A stretch of 64,000 nt of DNA from Streptosporangium brasiliense (GTDB taxonomy: Bacteria > Actinomycetota > Actinomycetes > Streptosporangiales > Streptosporangiaceae): positions 496,001 through 560,000 of the forward strand of contig NZ_JAUSRB010000001.1 in assembly GCF_030811595.1 (NCBI RefSeq), in the 5' to 3' direction. The notes beneath the pieces are model-generated. The model saw nothing but the letters and a program-made list of their open reading frames with translations. It made no database searches and was not told where the DNA came from. Below are positions 37,403-45,667 of this stretch, piece by piece. A program made the position numbers and the translations under genes. How positions within the stretch are numbered: position 1 is the stretch's first letter; each line of letters opens with the position of its first letter.

Positions 37403-38947
37403 ATGCGCCTGCGGGACCTGTGCCAGGTCGATCACCTGGGGCTGAAGGTGCTCAGCGGCCACGATCTGCTCGACCGCCGGGTCCGTGGCGTCGCGACCAC
37501 CGACCTGATCGAGCCGGGCCGCTTCCTCAAGGCCGGTGAGCTCGTCCTGACCGAGCTGACCTGGCACGACGGCCCCGAGTCCGCCGGGCGGTTCGTGGCG
37601 GCGCTGGTGGAGGCCGGGGTCGCCGCGCTCTGCTCCGGCACCGCGCTGAAGGTCCCGCCGGCCGACCTCATCGACGCCTGCGCCGACGCGGGGCTGCCGA
37701 TGCTGGCGCTCGGCGTCGACGTCTCCTTCAGCGCGCTCACCGAATACGTGCTGCGCGCCCTGATCGACGAGTTCGGCTCCGCCCCGGGCCGGCCGTACGG
37801 CTCCCGCAGGAGGCTGGCCAGCACGCTCGTGGACGGCGGGAGCCTGAGCAAGGTCGTCACCACGGTGGCGGGGGAGCTGGACGTGCCCTGCTGGGTGATG
37901 TCGGCGACCGGCCGGGTGGTCGTGGGCTCGCAGCCGCTGCCGGCCGGGGCGGGTGGGCGGCTGGCGCACGCATTCCTGTCGGCGCGCTTCCTGCCCGGTA
38001 CGGCGGCGCAGGCCGACGGCACGGTGCTGTCGGTGTTCCCGGTCAGCAAGGGGGCGCCGCACCGGATCGCCAACTGGTTCCTGGCCTACGCCGGGGAGCA
38101 GGTGCGGGCGGGCGGCGAGCACGAGGACCTGATCGTGGAGCTGGCCGCGCTGGTGGCCCTGGAGCGCTCCCGGCTGGAGGCGGCGCAGCGGATCGAGCGG
38201 CGGGTGCTGGACCAGCTCCTGGGACTGCTCGCCTCCGGCGACGCGAACCTGCCGGGCGTGGTCTCCCGGCTGCACACCCTGCACATCGAGACCGAGCACG
38301 GCCTGCTGGCCGTGGCGCTCGCGGTCGAGGGGGCCGACCGGGCCGAGGAGGTGGGCGTCGCCGTGCTCGACGAGCTGCTGCGCCCGCTGGCGCCGGGGGT
38401 GGCGACGGCGGTGGGCCGGGAGGCGGTCGCGCTCGTCCCGCTGGCGGGCAACACCGCCGCCGAGCTGACCGCCCACATGCTGGCCGGGGCGGCCACGCTG
38501 GAGGCCGGGCTGGGCCAGGCCCGGATCACGATCGGCGTCAGCAGCGTCACCACGGGACCGGCCGCGCTGAGCAGCCTGATCGAGGAGGCCCGGCACGCCC
38601 GCACGCTGGCCGAGCTGGGCGAGGGCCGGGTGTCGGCGATCACCGGCGCCGACGTCAGCTCCCACCGCTCGCTGATCGCGGCGATCCCGGGGGAGCTGCG
38701 CCGCTCGTTCCGGACGCGGCTGCTGGGGCCGCTGGAGGAGTATGACGCGGCCCACCAGACGGACCTGGTCGAGACGCTGGAGACGTTCCTGGAGGAGTCG
38801 GGTTCGTGGGCGGCGACCGCCGACCGGCTCCACGTCCACGTCAACACGTTGCGCTACCGGTTGAAGCGGATCGAGGAGCTGACCGGACGCTCGCTCAACG
38901 CCCTGGACGAGCGGGTCGACTTCCTGCTGGCGCTCAGGATGCGCTAG
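37403..38947 (+). CDS. PucR-family transcriptional regulator
   Basis: 514 residues. N-terminal PucR domain: LRDLCQVDHLGLKVLSG, LIEPGRFLKAGELVLTE and CSGTALKVPPADLIDACADAG. The middle (about 270-390) is the GGDEF-like CdaR domain. C-terminal PucR-type HTH_30 (about 455-510): DLVETLETFLEESGSWA, then LHVHVNTLRYRLKRIEEL. In Bacillus, PucR controls purine degradation. Here the gene converges on an operon of purine permease, adenine deaminase and ADA-like deaminase, supporting the same role. The ligand is unknown. Confidence 0.92.
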   Translation: MRLRDLCQVDHLGLKVLSGHDLLDRRVRGVATTDLIEPGRFLKAGELVLTELTWHDGPESAGRFVAALVEAGVAALCSGTALKVPPADLIDACADAGLPMLALGVDVSFSALTEYVLRALIDEFGSAPGRPYGSRRRLASTLVDGGSLSKVVTTVAGELDVPCWVMSATGRVVVGSQPLPAGAGGRLAHAFLSARFLPGTAAQADGTVLSVFPVSKGAPHRIANWFLAYAGEQVRAGGEHEDLIVELAALVALERSRLEAAQRIERRVLDQLLGLLASGDANLPGVVSRLHTLHIETEHGLLAVALAVEGADRAEEVGVAVLDELLRPLAPGVATAVGREAVALVPLAGNTAAELTAHMLAGAATLEAGLGQARITIGVSSVTTGPAALSSLIEEARHARTLAELGEGRVSAITGADVSSHRSLIAAIPGELRRSFRTRLLGPLEEYDAAHQTDLVETLETFLEESGSWAATADRLHVHVNTLRYRLKRIEELTGRSLNALDERVDFLLALRMR

Positions 38948-38962
38948 CCGTTCACGGCACGT

Positions 38963-39004
38963 CCTGAGCGCCCTGAGCGCCCTGAGCGGCGGCGCTCAGG
39001 GCGC
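38963..39004. terminator. Bidirectional terminator with triplicated arm
   Basis: A perfect 12-bp stem (38977-38988 with 38993-39004) with 4-base loop GCGG between convergent genes. The left arm is built from three tandem copies of CCTGAGCGC (38963-38971, 38972-38980, 38981-38989 with last base G), so the stem can form in more than one register. Confidence 0.75.
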
Positions 39005-39041
39005 GGGGGCGGGGGAGGTCCCGGGACGCGGGGCCGGAGCC

Positions 39042-40043
39042 TCAGGGAGCGGCGTAGGCGTCGAGTTCGGCGAGGTAGGCGTCCTTCAGGTGGCGGGGGA
39101 GCCAGGTGATCTCGAAGGCGTTCCGCTCCAGCTGGACGAGGTCCTCCCGGGAGAGGTCGAGCGCGTCGGCGAGGGCGATGAGGTTCTCCTGGACGTAGCC
39201 GCTGAAGTAGGCCGGGTCGTCGGAGTTGACCGTGACGCGCAGGCCGAGGTCGAGCATCCGGCGGATGGCGTCGTCCTTCATCGAGTCGGTCACGTAGCCG
39301 TTGGAGATCGGGCACACGGTCAGGCCGAGGCCCCGGGCCTTGATCGCCTCGACGAGCGCGGGGTCCTCCAGGGCGTTGACGCCGTGGTCGATGCGGTTGA
39401 CGCCGATCTCCTCGATGGCCTGGCGGATGTGCTCGGTGGAGTTCTCCTGGTCGACGTCGCAGTGCATCGTCAGCAGGTAGCCCTCCTGCCGGGCCCGCTC
39501 GTAGACGGCCTTGAACTTGACCGGGGGGTTGCCCTTCTCGTCGGAGTCGAGGCCGACGCCCACGATCCACTCGCGGTAGGGAAGGGACTCCAGCAGCGTC
39601 GCCATGGCGTACTCCGCCTGGAAGTCGCGCAGGAAGCACATGATGAGCTGCGCCCTCACCCCGAGCTGGGTCTCGGCGTCGATCAGCGCCCGGCGCAGGC
39701 CGCGGATCACGAGGTCGAACGGCACGCCGCGCGAGGTGTGGGCCTGCGGGTCGAAGAAGATCTCCGCGTAGCGGACGTTCTGCGAGGCGGCCTTGCGCAG
39801 GTAGGCCATGGCCAGGTCGTAGAAGTCGGGCTCGGTGCGGAGCACGTCCATGCCCTCGTAGTAGATCTTCAGGAACGACGGCAGGTCGTCGAAGGAGTAG
39901 GCCGCCTTGATCTCCTCGACGGAGGCGTAGGGCAGCTCGATGCCGTTGCGCCCGGCGAGCTCGAACTTGAGCTCCGGCTCCAGGGTGCCCTCGATGTGCA
40001 GGTGGAGCTCACACTTGGGCAGGCCCTCGATGAAATCCGTCAT
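39042..40043 (-). CDS. ADA/adenine-deaminase-family protein with altered active-site motif
   Basis: 333 residues, TIM-barrel metallo-deaminase fold. N-terminal LPKCELHLHIEGTLEPEL (zinc His-x-His, Aah1-like wording), IDHGVN (about residue 205) and NSDDPAYF (zinc Asp pair) are intact. Where family members read HAGE, with Glu as proton donor, this protein has MHCDVDQENS, so the catalytic Glu is not in place. Last gene of the permease-ade-deaminase operon, starting 2 bases after the ade stop. Probably acts on a purine or related amine, but adenosine or adenine deamination should not be assumed. Confidence 0.85.
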   Translation of the reverse strand: MTDFIEGLPKCELHLHIEGTLEPELKFELAGRNGIELPYASVEEIKAAYSFDDLPSFLKIYYEGMDVLRTEPDFYDLAMAYLRKAASQNVRYAEIFFDPQAHTSRGVPFDLVIRGLRRALIDAETQLGVRAQLIMCFLRDFQAEYAMATLLESLPYREWIVGVGLDSDEKGNPPVKFKAVYERARQEGYLLTMHCDVDQENSTEHIRQAIEEIGVNRIDHGVNALEDPALVEAIKARGLGLTVCPISNGYVTDSMKDDAIRRMLDLGLRVTVNSDDPAYFSGYVQENLIALADALDLSREDLVQLERNAFEITWLPRHLKDAYLAELDAYAAP

Positions 40044-40045
40044 TG

Positions 40046-41794
40046 TCAGCTCCAGGAGAGGATCGGGTCGATGACCTCAAGTTTGACGCAGTCCACCAGG
40101 CCGAGGTCGGTGATGGCGTAGTCGGGGATCGCGGTGATCGACAGGAAGAACAGATACATGAGCGGGGAGGGCAGCGCGCAGCCCAGCTCGCGGGCGAGGT
40201 CGTCCAGCCGGCTCTCGGCCTCGGCCATCTCCCCGGCCGGCAGGTCGGAGACGATGCCGCCGACCGGCAGCGGCAGCAGCTGCCGGACCTCGCCGTCCAC
40301 GACGACGGCCTGGCCGCCGCCGGCCCCGGCGACCGTGTTGACGGCCAGGGCCATGTCGGAGCGGGAGGCGCCGACGCAGATGATGTTGTTGTCGTCGGGG
40401 GCGGCGCTGGTCGCGATGGCGCCCCTGGTGATGCCGTAGCCGCTGACCAGGGCGACCGGCCGGTTGGCGGTCTTGCCGTACCGCTCGACGACCGTGATGT
40501 AGAGCGCGTCCTGCTCCACGGACGGCTCCACGATCCCGCCGGAGACCGGGAGCGTGACGTCGTGCCGCTTGCGCACGAACACCTGCTCGGGGGTCATCCT
40601 CATGGTCAGCGCGGTGACCTCGGTGGCGCCCTCGGGGGCGCGCAGCACGATGTCGCCGGCGGTCAGCTCGGGGACGGGGAAGGGCCGCACCTCGCCACGG
40701 GAGGGGGGCGTGGAGGGAGTGATCATCGCGCCGTCCCTGGCGACCAGGGCGCCGCCCGCCACGACCTCGCGCACCCGGAAGTCCGCCAGGTCGTCCACGA
40801 TCAGCACATCGGCGTACCGGCCGGGGGCGATGCTGCCGACCAGATGGTCGATCCGGTACATCTCCGCGCAGTTGACCGTGGCCATCTGGATCGCGGTCAC
40901 CGGGTCCACGCCCGCCTTGACCGCCATCCGGACCAGCTTGTCCAGGTGGCCCCCGGCGAGCACGTCGGCGGCGTGCACGTCGTCGGTGCAGAAGGCCACC
41001 CGGCGCGCGCCGACCTGGGAGACGACCTTGATGTTCTCCTCCAGGAAGTGGGCGACGCTCGACTCGCGCACGATGGCGTAGATGCCCCGGCGGAGCTTGT
41101 CGAGCGTCTCCTCGGCGGAGTAGGACTCGTGGTCCAGGCGGATCCCGGCGGCGGCCAGGCCGCTGATGCGGCGCGGGTCCGACAGCGGGGCGCAGCCGAA
41201 GACTGGCAGCCGGTGCCGCTCGGCCAGGTCGAGCGCCTCCATGACGGCCTCGTCGCCGTGCTCGACGAACTCCTGCACGGTCTCCCAGATGCCGACGCAC
41301 TCGGGCCATTCGTGGGCCTGGCGGTGCTCGGCCGGGCCGAAGGTGTGCCCGACGGTCGACTCCGGGACGGTGTAGGGGGCCTTGGCGGGCGCGCCCCACC
41401 AGACGCGCATGCCGGTCCGGGCGGCCTCGTCCAGGAAGCCCCGCACGCCGGGCAGGCCGTCCACCACGAGGATCTGGTCCAGGCCGGAGACGACGCTGGT
41501 GGTGCCGTAGGGGACGACCAGGTCGGCGAAGCTCGTCACCGAGAGCTTGCTGCACTCGATGTGCAGGTGGCCGTCGATCAGGCCGGGGACGAGATAGCCG
41601 CCCGCGGCGTCGATGATCTCCGTCTCCGGGCCCCGGGGGAGGTCGGGGCCGACGGCGGCGACGCGGGTGCCGCTGATGCCGATCTCGGCGGGGTAGGTCT
41701 CGCCGGTCAGCACGTTGACGAGGACGCCGTTGGTGATGATCGTGTCGGCGGGACGCCGCCCGTAGGCGACGTCGAGCAGGGTGCGGTCGACCAT
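40046..41794 (-). CDS. ade: Adenine deaminase, Ade/AdeC type
   Basis: 582 residues, normal for the amidohydrolase-type adenine deaminase that converts adenine to hypoxanthine. N-terminal TIITNGVLVNVLTGE; metal motif GLIDGHLHIECSKLS; GTTSVVSG; FCTDDVHAADVL (metal Asp region); and the family's C-terminal domain with YGKTANRPVALVSGYG and DDNNIICVG. ATG at 41794. Lies between the NCS1 permease gene (28 bases upstream) and the ADA-like gene (2 bases downstream). Unrelated in sequence to the neighbouring ADA-family protein. Confidence 0.94.
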   Translation of the reverse strand: MVDRTLLDVAYGRRPADTIITNGVLVNVLTGETYPAEIGISGTRVAAVGPDLPRGPETEIIDAAGGYLVPGLIDGHLHIECSKLSVTSFADLVVPYGTTSVVSGLDQILVVDGLPGVRGFLDEAARTGMRVWWGAPAKAPYTVPESTVGHTFGPAEHRQAHEWPECVGIWETVQEFVEHGDEAVMEALDLAERHRLPVFGCAPLSDPRRISGLAAAGIRLDHESYSAEETLDKLRRGIYAIVRESSVAHFLEENIKVVSQVGARRVAFCTDDVHAADVLAGGHLDKLVRMAVKAGVDPVTAIQMATVNCAEMYRIDHLVGSIAPGRYADVLIVDDLADFRVREVVAGGALVARDGAMITPSTPPSRGEVRPFPVPELTAGDIVLRAPEGATEVTALTMRMTPEQVFVRKRHDVTLPVSGGIVEPSVEQDALYITVVERYGKTANRPVALVSGYGITRGAIATSAAPDDNNIICVGASRSDMALAVNTVAGAGGGQAVVVDGEVRQLLPLPVGGIVSDLPAGEMAEAESRLDDLARELGCALPSPLMYLFFLSITAIPDYAITDLGLVDCVKLEVIDPILSWS

Positions 41795-41822
41795 TTTCGC
41801 TGTGATGCCTTTCGGATCGGGG

Positions 41823-43184
41823 TCAGGCGGCGACGGGGACGGGGACGGGGCGGCGGTCGAGCGCGGCGTACACCAGGCCCGCCACGAGGAAGCCCGCGAA
41901 GATGCTGAAGTCGGAGCCGCCGGTGGCCTGGGAGAGCGGCCCGGTGAAGGCCGTGGAGTTGATCCAGAGCGCCGCCGCGACCATGCCCGTGACCTGCGCG
42001 GCGATGCCGTTCCAGCGGATGCCGCCGCTGCCGTGGTACGGCCCGCCGTCGGCGAACAGGCCCTCGGCGTCGTAGCGGCCCCGGCGCCGCAGCCAGTCGG
42101 TCAGGTAGATGCCCGCCCAGGGGGCCAGCCAGATGATCAGCAGGCCGAGGAAGGTGTTGAGCATCGTGTTGAAGGAGTCGGAGAACACCGCCACGCAGGT
42201 GATCGCGACACAGATCACCAGGTCGAGCACGACCGCGACGGACCGGCTCAGCCTGATCCCGGAGGCCTGCAGGTTCAGGCCGGAGGAGTAGAGGTCGGTG
42301 GTGTTGACCGCGAACAGCGTGACGATCGCCAGCAGCAGGTAGGGCACCACGAACCAGGACGGCAGCGCGCCGGGCAGGCCGGAGACCGGGTCGCCGGCGT
42401 CCTTGACCACGGTGGCGACGGCCGCGCCGAGCGTCATCAGCAGGATGTACGGCACGAGCCCGCCGAGCGTCGCGTAGCCGAAGACGGCCTTCTTGCTGGA
42501 GCCCGCCGGCAGGTAGCGCGAGTAGTCGCTGCCCAGCGGGGCCCACGACAGCCCGCCGGCCGACATCACCAGCGCCACCGCGATGGTGAACGTGGCGAAA
42601 TCGGCGCCGTCGCCCGGGGTGACCTGCACCTTCGGCCCGATGAGCACACCCATGACGGCGAACATCGCGACGAACACCCAGGTGAAGTATTTCTGCGCCT
42701 TCATCACGGCGGCGTGCCCGATGAGCGGCAGCACGAGCTGGATCAGCGCCGCGACGACGATCACGGCGATCTTCAGGGCGGCGCTCTGGTCGGTGATCCC
42801 GGCCTGGTCGAGCAGGGCCAGCGAGGCGAAGGTGATCAGCACCATGCCGCCGGCCTCGAAGCCGACCATGTTGATCCAGCCGAAGAAGCTGAGCGCCCGG
42901 GCGCCCTTGGGGCCGAACGCGGCTCGGGAGACCGCCATCGTGGAGGTGCCGACCTCCGGGCCCTGCAGGCTGGTCAGGCCGACCAGCGGGAAGGCCAGCA
43001 GGTTGCCGATCACGATGGCCATGACGGCCTGCGGGAAGCTCAGGCCCAGGGAGACGACGACCGTGCCGTAGACCAGGGTGAAGATGCCGAGCGTGGTGCC
43101 GCTCCAGAGGAAGAGCAGATCACGCGGCCGGCCGTACCTCTCCGACGGCGAGACCAGCTCGATCCCGCGTTGCTCGACGGCCAC
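41823..43184 (-). CDS. NCS1-family purine/cytosine permease
   Basis: 453 residues from GTG at 43184, chosen because GGAGG precedes it; the upstream ATG at 43211 lies inside a palindrome cluster and lacks a ribosome-binding site. About 12 membrane helices. Family features: LLFLWSGTTLGIFTLVYG, MAVSRAAFGPKGARALSFFGWINMVGFE and SAGGLSWAPLGSDYSRYLP. By context it imports a purine base (adenine/hypoxanthine) for the two deaminases downstream. First gene of the operon. Confidence 0.93.
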   Translation of the reverse strand: MAVEQRGIELVSPSERYGRPRDLLFLWSGTTLGIFTLVYGTVVVSLGLSFPQAVMAIVIGNLLAFPLVGLTSLQGPEVGTSTMAVSRAAFGPKGARALSFFGWINMVGFEAGGMVLITFASLALLDQAGITDQSAALKIAVIVVAALIQLVLPLIGHAAVMKAQKYFTWVFVAMFAVMGVLIGPKVQVTPGDGADFATFTIAVALVMSAGGLSWAPLGSDYSRYLPAGSSKKAVFGYATLGGLVPYILLMTLGAAVATVVKDAGDPVSGLPGALPSWFVVPYLLLAIVTLFAVNTTDLYSSGLNLQASGIRLSRSVAVVLDLVICVAITCVAVFSDSFNTMLNTFLGLLIIWLAPWAGIYLTDWLRRRGRYDAEGLFADGGPYHGSGGIRWNGIAAQVTGMVAAALWINSTAFTGPLSQATGGSDFSIFAGFLVAGLVYAALDRRPVPVPVAA

Positions 43185-43204
43185 GGAGCCTCCAACTTTG
43201 TCAT

Positions 43205-43231
43205 TGAACATTCACGTTCAGTGAACCAAAG
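43205..43231. promoter_or_regulatory. Half-site cluster upstream of the purine permease operon
   Basis: Palindromes TGAACATTCA (43205-43214) and GTTCAGTGAAC (43216-43226) sit side by side, giving four TGAAC/GTTCA-like half-sites. The adjoining minus-strand CTTTGGTT (43231-43224) resembles the core of the Bacillus PucR box (CNTTGGTTAA, from memory). Candidate binding region for the PucR-type regulator. Confidence 0.5.
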
Positions 43232-43238
43232 GGGAGGC

Positions 43239-43263
43239 CGTGCTCCTGTTGTCGAAGAGCACG
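43239..43263. terminator. Hairpin between menA and the permease promoter
   Basis: A 7-bp stem CGTGCTC/GAGCACG (43239-43245 with 43257-43263), 11-base loop, beyond the menA stop on the minus strand. Plausible menA terminator. Confidence 0.5.
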
Positions 43264-43306
43264 AGTCTGGGGGAGCCCGCCTGTAGCGGTCTCCAAGGTG
43301 ATCGTT

Positions 43307-44185
43307 CTACAGGGCCTGGAGCGCCAGGCCGGCGGTGAACAGCAGACCGTAGACGAGCTGGAAGCGGCCGGTCTGCTGGAGCGTGGCGATCAGGGCGGGA
43401 CCGATGGCGCCCTGCCTGACGGCCCGCACCGGGGCGATCGCGAGCGGCGCGGCGAGCACGGCCAGCGCCGCGAACGGCTGCCACGGCGTCATGGCCGCCG
43501 CGATGACCAGGGGCAGGACCAGGCAGAGGGTGTAGAGCGTCCGGGTGCGGCTGTCGCCGAGCACCACGGCCATGGTGCGCTTGCCGGCCGGGCCGTCGGT
43601 GACGATGTCGCGCAGGTTGTTGACCACCAGCATCGCGCAGGCCAGCAGGCCCACCGGGACCGCGGCCGCCAGGGCCGTCCAGGGCAGCCGTTCGAGCTGC
43701 ACGAACGTGGTGCCCGCCACCGCGACCAGGCCGAAGAAGACGAACACCGAGATCTCGCCGAGCGCGCGGTAGCCGTAGGGCCTGGAGCCGCCGGTGTAGA
43801 ACCAGGCCGCCGCGATCGACACCGCGCCGACCAGCAGCAGCCACCACGCGCCGGTGGCCACGACCAGCACCAGCCCCGCCACCGCGGCGGCCAGGAAGCA
43901 GCCGAGGGCCGCGGCCAGGACCTCCCGGGGCGCGGCCGCCCCCGAGCCGACCAGGCGCATCGGGCCGACCCGCTCGTCGTCGGTGCCGCGCACGCCGTCG
44001 CTGTAGTCGTTGGCGTAGTTGACGCCGACCTGCAGGGCGAGCGCCACGAACAGGGCGAGCAGGGCCCGCCACCAGACCGCCCCGCCGTATCCGGCCGCGA
44101 GGCCGGTGCCGACGGCGACGGGGACGACGGCGGCGGGGAGGGTGCGCGGACGGGCTCCGGCGATCCACTGGCTCGGGGTGGCCAT
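43307..44185 (-). CDS. menA: 1,4-dihydroxy-2-naphthoate polyprenyltransferase MenA
   Basis: 292 residues, UbiA superfamily with about 8-9 membrane helices. MenA attaches the polyprenyl chain to DHNA in menaquinone synthesis. Opens WIAGARPRTLPAAVVPVAVG (typical MenA); first prenyl-diphosphate motif NYANDYSDGVRGTDDERVGP near 57-76; second NNLRDIVTDGPAGKRT near 190-205. Start ATG at 44185. No other men gene is in the window, as is common since men genes are scattered in actinomycetes. An isolated core gene among accessory ones. Confidence 0.95.
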   Translation of the reverse strand: MATPSQWIAGARPRTLPAAVVPVAVGTGLAAGYGGAVWWRALLALFVALALQVGVNYANDYSDGVRGTDDERVGPMRLVGSGAAAPREVLAAALGCFLAAAVAGLVLVVATGAWWLLLVGAVSIAAAWFYTGGSRPYGYRALGEISVFVFFGLVAVAGTTFVQLERLPWTALAAAVPVGLLACAMLVVNNLRDIVTDGPAGKRTMAVVLGDSRTRTLYTLCLVLPLVIAAAMTPWQPFAALAVLAAPLAIAPVRAVRQGAIGPALIATLQQTGRFQLVYGLLFTAGLALQAL

Positions 44186-44266
44186 GGTGTTGCGGGTTCC
44201 TCTCGGACGGCCGCCGCCGGGCCGGGGGCCAGCCGATGGCGCTGGCTCCGGCCGGCGGCCGCGGTG

Positions 44267-44878
44267 CTAGCTGATGTCGGTGGCCAGGCGGATCATCCGC
44301 ACCGGCCGGCCCATGTTGAGGACCCGTTCGGCTCCGTCCTCGCCCCAACCCGCCGACTCCAGGAACCCGAGCGGGCCGTGGTTGTCGGCGAACACCCACG
44401 TCACGATGGTGTGGTAGCCGTCGTCACGGAGGTAGTCGACCGTCGCGTTGAGCAGGCGGCTGCCGTGCCCGCGCCGGATGTGGTCGGGGTCCACCAGGAA
44501 GGTGAGCATCTCGGCGGTGGTGGTCGGGTCGAGGTCGGGATCCTCGGCGGGGGCGTGCGAGGCGAGGCCCACCACGCGTTCGGCGCCCCGCATCGCCGCG
44601 GCGGCCTCGATCCCGCCGGGGCCGAGGGCGGGGAAGGCGTCGGTGTCGAGGACGACCTGCTCCACCGCGACCAGCACACGGTGCCGCGAGGACGGCGGGG
44701 TGATGATCGCCTCGTCCCACTGGCGCCGCCACATCTCCTCGGCGGCCGGGCCGGTCATCTGCTCCAGCGGCCCCTCGGGCAGGAAGTCCCGATAGCCGTA
44801 TTTCCAGGCGCGGATCTGGGTGCTCGTCACCGCGGCGACATCATCGTGCCGAGCCGCCCGCACGCCTACGTCTGCCAT
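44267..44878 (-). CDS. GNAT-family acetyltransferase
   Basis: 203 residues. VGVRAARHDDVAAVTSTQIRAW is a typical GNAT N-terminus; the acetyl-CoA motif is LTFLVDPDHIRRGHGSRLL (RRGHGS) near 140-155, followed by TIVTWVFADNHGPLGFLESAGW. A longer-than-usual central loop (about 65-100) precedes beta4. ATG at 44878, GGAGCGG upstream. Substrate unknown. Between menA and the CGNR gene, same strand, with no tight coupling to either. Confidence 0.9.
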   Translation of the reverse strand: MADVGVRAARHDDVAAVTSTQIRAWKYGYRDFLPEGPLEQMTGPAAEEMWRRQWDEAIITPPSSRHRVLVAVEQVVLDTDAFPALGPGGIEAAAAMRGAERVVGLASHAPAEDPDLDPTTTAEMLTFLVDPDHIRRGHGSRLLNATVDYLRDDGYHTIVTWVFADNHGPLGFLESAGWGEDGAERVLNMGRPVRMIRLATDIS

Positions 44879-44974
44879 CTCGGCCCGCTCCTTCTCTGCC
44901 GTCTGCCGTCGCCTCAGGAAGCACTGTCTCGCGGGTCTCGTGCCACGCGAGCGGGCATCAGGCGGGTGGATCCC

Positions 44975-45035
44975 CGAGACAGGCTCCTACACCGTATCGG
45001 GGAATCCGACTCAGAGATGACGCGAGCCTGTCTCG
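44975..45035. terminator. Inverted repeat spanning the CGNR gene 3' end
   Basis: A perfect 12-bp inverted repeat CGAGACAGGCTC (44975-44986) / GAGCCTGTCTCG (45024-45035) encloses a 37-base loop; the inner loop also holds an alternative CCCCGA/TCGGGG pairing. The CGNR stop (45011-45013) lies inside, so the hairpin may act as terminator or 3' stabiliser. Confidence 0.5.
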
Positions 45036-45604
45036 GTCTGCCGGCGAGCCCGATATGCCCGAGTCTTGGTGCGGTTGCCGCAGACCCTCATGGAACACCA
45101 GGACCGCGAGCGGTTCTTGGAGGAGTCGATGAACGCCCACTGGCAGGTGCTCTCGGTGCACACCTTCAGCCTCGGCCACATCCCGTCGGCGTGCGCGCCC
45201 ATCACCGCGGCCGCGATCCTGGCCAGCCCGCCGGGGACCCCGGCCGAGACCGGTTCGAGGACGGGGCCGGCGGCCGTCAGGGTGACCCGCAGGGGGAGGG
45301 CGGCGAAGGAGGGGGGCGGCTCGGGCTCGCGGGCGCGACCGCCGTGGTCGTGGTCTCCGGAGCCCTCGTGGTCGCGGCCGTCGCGGGCGCGGCCGTCGTG
45401 GTTGCGGCGCAATGCCTCGCGCAGGGCCTCGCGCAGGTCGACGGCCAGGGCGAGGTCGGCGTCGTCGGCCGTCTCTCCCGGTCCGATCAGATCCCGCCGG
45501 CCGAGCCAGGCGGCCAGCGCGGCGGGGGACGGGATCGCGTCGGCCCCGCTCTCGACGTCGTAGCTGTTGACGAAGTCGCACACCAGGTCGGAAGGGCTGT
45601 TCAT
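45011..45604 (-). CDS. CGNR zinc-finger (ABATE domain) regulator
   Basis: 197 residues from ATG at 45604 (GGAGAGG 11 bases upstream); this gives the usual family N-terminus DLVCDFVNSYDV. ABATE stress-response-type domain about 1-140, then the C-terminal CGNR finger: CTESTCQWAFIDSSKNRSRS, WCSMRVCGNRTKTRAY, with cysteines positioned for zinc. Members are usually DNA-binding regulators. A low-complexity Arg/Asp/His/Gly insert (HDGRARDGRDHEGSGDHDHG) splits the ABATE domain near 75-100 and is encoded by imperfect GC-rich repeats. Confidence 0.92.
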   Translation of the reverse strand: MNSPSDLVCDFVNSYDVESGADAIPSPAALAAWLGRRDLIGPGETADDADLALAVDLREALREALRRNHDGRARDGRDHEGSGDHDHGGRAREPEPPPSFAALPLRVTLTAAGPVLEPVSAGVPGGLARIAAAVMGAHADGMWPRLKVCTESTCQWAFIDSSKNRSRSWCSMRVCGNRTKTRAYRARRQTETGSRHL

Positions 45605-45667
45605 CTGTTCGGTCACCTCTCCGTAACCACTGTATGTCATTAGGGGGTGGTGTTCAGTGAGACGCCG

